DNA from: Gammaproteobacteria bacterium
GTDB lineage: Bacteria; Pseudomonadota; Gammaproteobacteria; Pseudomonadales; Litorivicinaceae
DNA length: 23,690 bases
Reading direction: 5' to 3'
Assembly (NCBI GenBank): GCA_002717305.1
Contig: PBDH01000023.1
Span: 1 to 23,690, forward strand
Shown here: piece after piece, positions 22,831 through 23,690 of the stretch
Numbering within the stretch: the first letter of the stretch is position 1
How the letters are laid out: every line of letters begins with the position of its first letter
Notes under the pieces: model-generated
What the model saw: the letters and a program-made list of their open reading frames with translations, nothing else
What the model was told of the DNA's origin: nothing
Databases searched by the model: none
Made by a program: the position numbers and the translations under genes

Positions 22831-23450
22831 AGAACCGTTCGAATAACGCCAACAGCAAGTCCTTCGATGAAAAACTCGCTGCCTGGCTGTACCAATATAG
22901 GCTCGAATAGTTGATTTTCTGAGAGTAGTCTCACGCCTTTAGCGCTTTTATCAAATCGTTTTACGGTAACTTCACCATTAATCCTAGCCACTACGATCTC
23001 ACCGTGTTTCGCGGTGTCAGATTTCCGGACCGCGAGGAGGTCGCCATCAAAGATCCCGATATCGATCATCGATTCGCCTTGTACTCGCAGTAAGAAATCT
23101 GGCGCAGATGAAAAGAGTCTAGGCTGGATTGGAACCATTTTTTCGATGTGAGTTACTGAGTCAATAGGTACGCCGGCAGCGACCCTGCCAACGACAGGTA
23201 ATCCGAGGCCTTCGTTTGGTTGATCGTTAAGAGAAATTAGGCATTGAATTCCGCGACTGGCGCCGCCTTGAAGCCGGATAGCTCCACGTCGCTCAAGTGC
23301 ACGAAGATGCGATTCCGACGCATTGATAGATCGAAATCCGAGGGCATCGGCAATCTCTGCGCGAGTCGGTGGTCGTCCTTCGTCGCGGACTGATTGTTGA
23401 ATCACTTGAAGAACACGAGTCTGCGCTTTAGTCAGTTTAATTTCACCCAT
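22827..23450 (-). CDS. lexA: LexA repressor, SOS response regulator
   Basis: Represses SOS genes and inactivates itself by self-cleavage when stimulated by RecA filaments. It has 207 residues with an N-terminal winged helix (about 1-65; RPPTRAEIADALGFRS then SESHLRALERRGAIRL), the cleavage site Ala92-Gly93 in GRVAAGVPI, catalytic Ser127 in VQGESMIDIG and Lys164 in GEVTVKRF. The start MGEIKLTKAQ at ATG 23450 is the family start; a frame extension to TTG 23459 would lie inside the operator. It lies 36 bases after argF on the same strand and converges with the gene following topA. No sulA-like gene is adjacent. Autoregulation is expected from the SOS box next to its start. Confidence 0.97.
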   Translation of the reverse strand: MGEIKLTKAQTRVLQVIQQSVRDEGRPPTRAEIADALGFRSINASESHLRALERRGAIRLQGGASRGIQCLISLNDQPNEGLGLPVVGRVAAGVPIDSVTHIEKMVPIQPRLFSSAPDFLLRVQGESMIDIGIFDGDLLAVRKSDTAKHGEIVVARINGEVTVKRFDKSAKGVRLLSENQLFEPILVQPGSEFFIEGLAVGVIRTVL

Positions 23451-23451
23451 A

Positions 23452-23467
23452 CTGTACAAATTATCAG
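23452..23467 (-). promoter_or_regulatory. SOS box (LexA operator) of lexA
   Basis: On the minus strand the site reads CTGATAATTTGTACAG, an exact CTG-N10-CAG arrangement with an AT-rich centre, as in gammaproteobacterial LexA boxes. It ends one base before the lexA ATG and overlaps a TATACT -10-like element (23466-23471), so bound LexA would block initiation directly. Only one box is seen, whereas E. coli lexA has two. Confidence 0.8.
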
Positions 23468-23486
23468 TATACAGACAAAAAGGGAA

Positions 23487-23690
23487 TTACTCGTTTATAA
23501 GGTGCTCAAGTAGAGCCTTCTGAGCGTGCAAGCGGTTGCCAGCCTGAGCCCAAACAGACTCAGTTCGGCTATCAGTGAACAAGTTCGCAGAAATCTCTTC
23601 GCCTTCGTGGGCGGGTAAACAGTGAAGGAAGCAGACATCCTCTGCTGCGGAATCGAGAAGCGCGGGAGTGATCTGATATCCATCGAATGC
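23487..23690 (-). CDS. argF: Ornithine carbamoyltransferase, C-terminal part (5' end outside window)
   Basis: Makes citrulline from ornithine and carbamoyl phosphate in arginine synthesis. Only the last 67 residues are inside the window; the frame is open to the right edge and ends in TAA. The ornithine-binding signature HCLPAH is present in VCFLHCLPAHEGEEIS, followed by the typical ending ESVWAQAGNRLHAQKALLEH. The anabolic ArgF rather than the catabolic ArcB is assumed, since no arc genes are seen, but the fragment cannot prove it. It lies 36 bases upstream of lexA on the same strand, so read-through into lexA is possible. Confidence 0.92.
   Translation of the reverse strand, partial: AFDGYQITPALLDSAAEDVCFLHCLPAHEGEEISANLFTDSRTESVWAQAGNRLHAQKALLEHLINE

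Noticed and set aside
23495..23683. Minus-strand 62-codon frame at the right edge
   Set aside because: It is an out-of-frame shadow of the argF 3' end; the neighbouring frame contains HCLPAH and the ArgF C-terminus.

Overview
This window looks like chromosomal core DNA of a gammaproteobacterium. The clearest sign is the block thrS-infC-rpmI-rplT-pheS-pheT-ihfA-(MerR-like gene)-tRNA-Pro(GGG), an order I know from Pseudomonas and its relatives. A second sign is the topA / small conserved gene / lexA neighbourhood at the right end. Both tRNA genes encode their own CCA. No transposase, integrase, phage gene or CRISPR array is visible. I cannot name a genus.

Layout, left to right. (1) 1-1140: the C-terminal part of uvrB, followed by about 560 bases without a gene. 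(2) 1662-9181: a promoter and tRNA-Val(GAC), then the plus-strand translation block for threonyl-tRNA synthetase, IF3, bL35, bL20, both phenylalanyl-tRNA synthetase subunits, IHF-alpha and a MerR-type regulator, ending in tRNA-Pro(GGG). An attenuator-like terminator separates rplT from pheS. (3) 9211-10048: a small membrane methyltransferase-family protein and a cold-shock protein. (4) 10074-17393, minus strand: phaB, phaC, acetoacetyl-CoA synthetase, a membrane-anchored von Willebrand factor A (VWA) protein and a metallophosphoesterase. (5) 17445-18700: tusA on plus and, convergent with it, a lipoprotein that I assign to the DUF3080 family. (6) 19180-22830, plus strand: a small membrane protein, topA and a small uncharacterised protein. 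(7) 22827-23690, minus strand: lexA with an SOS box, preceded by the 3' end of argF.

How the genes fit together. Region 2 is one growth-linked translation unit with several possible autoregulatory points: the thrS leader, the non-AUG infC start and the pheS attenuator. Region 4 joins polyhydroxybutyrate formation (PhaB makes 3-hydroxybutyryl-CoA, PhaC polymerises it) with re-activation of acetoacetate by the CoA ligase, so it covers both filling and re-using the carbon store. The thiolase phaA, phasin and depolymerase genes are not in the window. Regions 1 and 7 hold DNA repair and SOS functions.

I see no obvious new multi-gene system. The most unusual points are two genes whose only plausible start codons are non-canonical. 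infC starts at ATC and overlaps the thrS stop by one base. The DUF3080 lipoprotein starts at ATT behind a strong ribosome site, so a standard start-codon search truncates it and loses its lipobox. Other points are a PhaC whose lipase-like box begins with Ala instead of Gly, and a LexA box that almost touches the lexA start codon.
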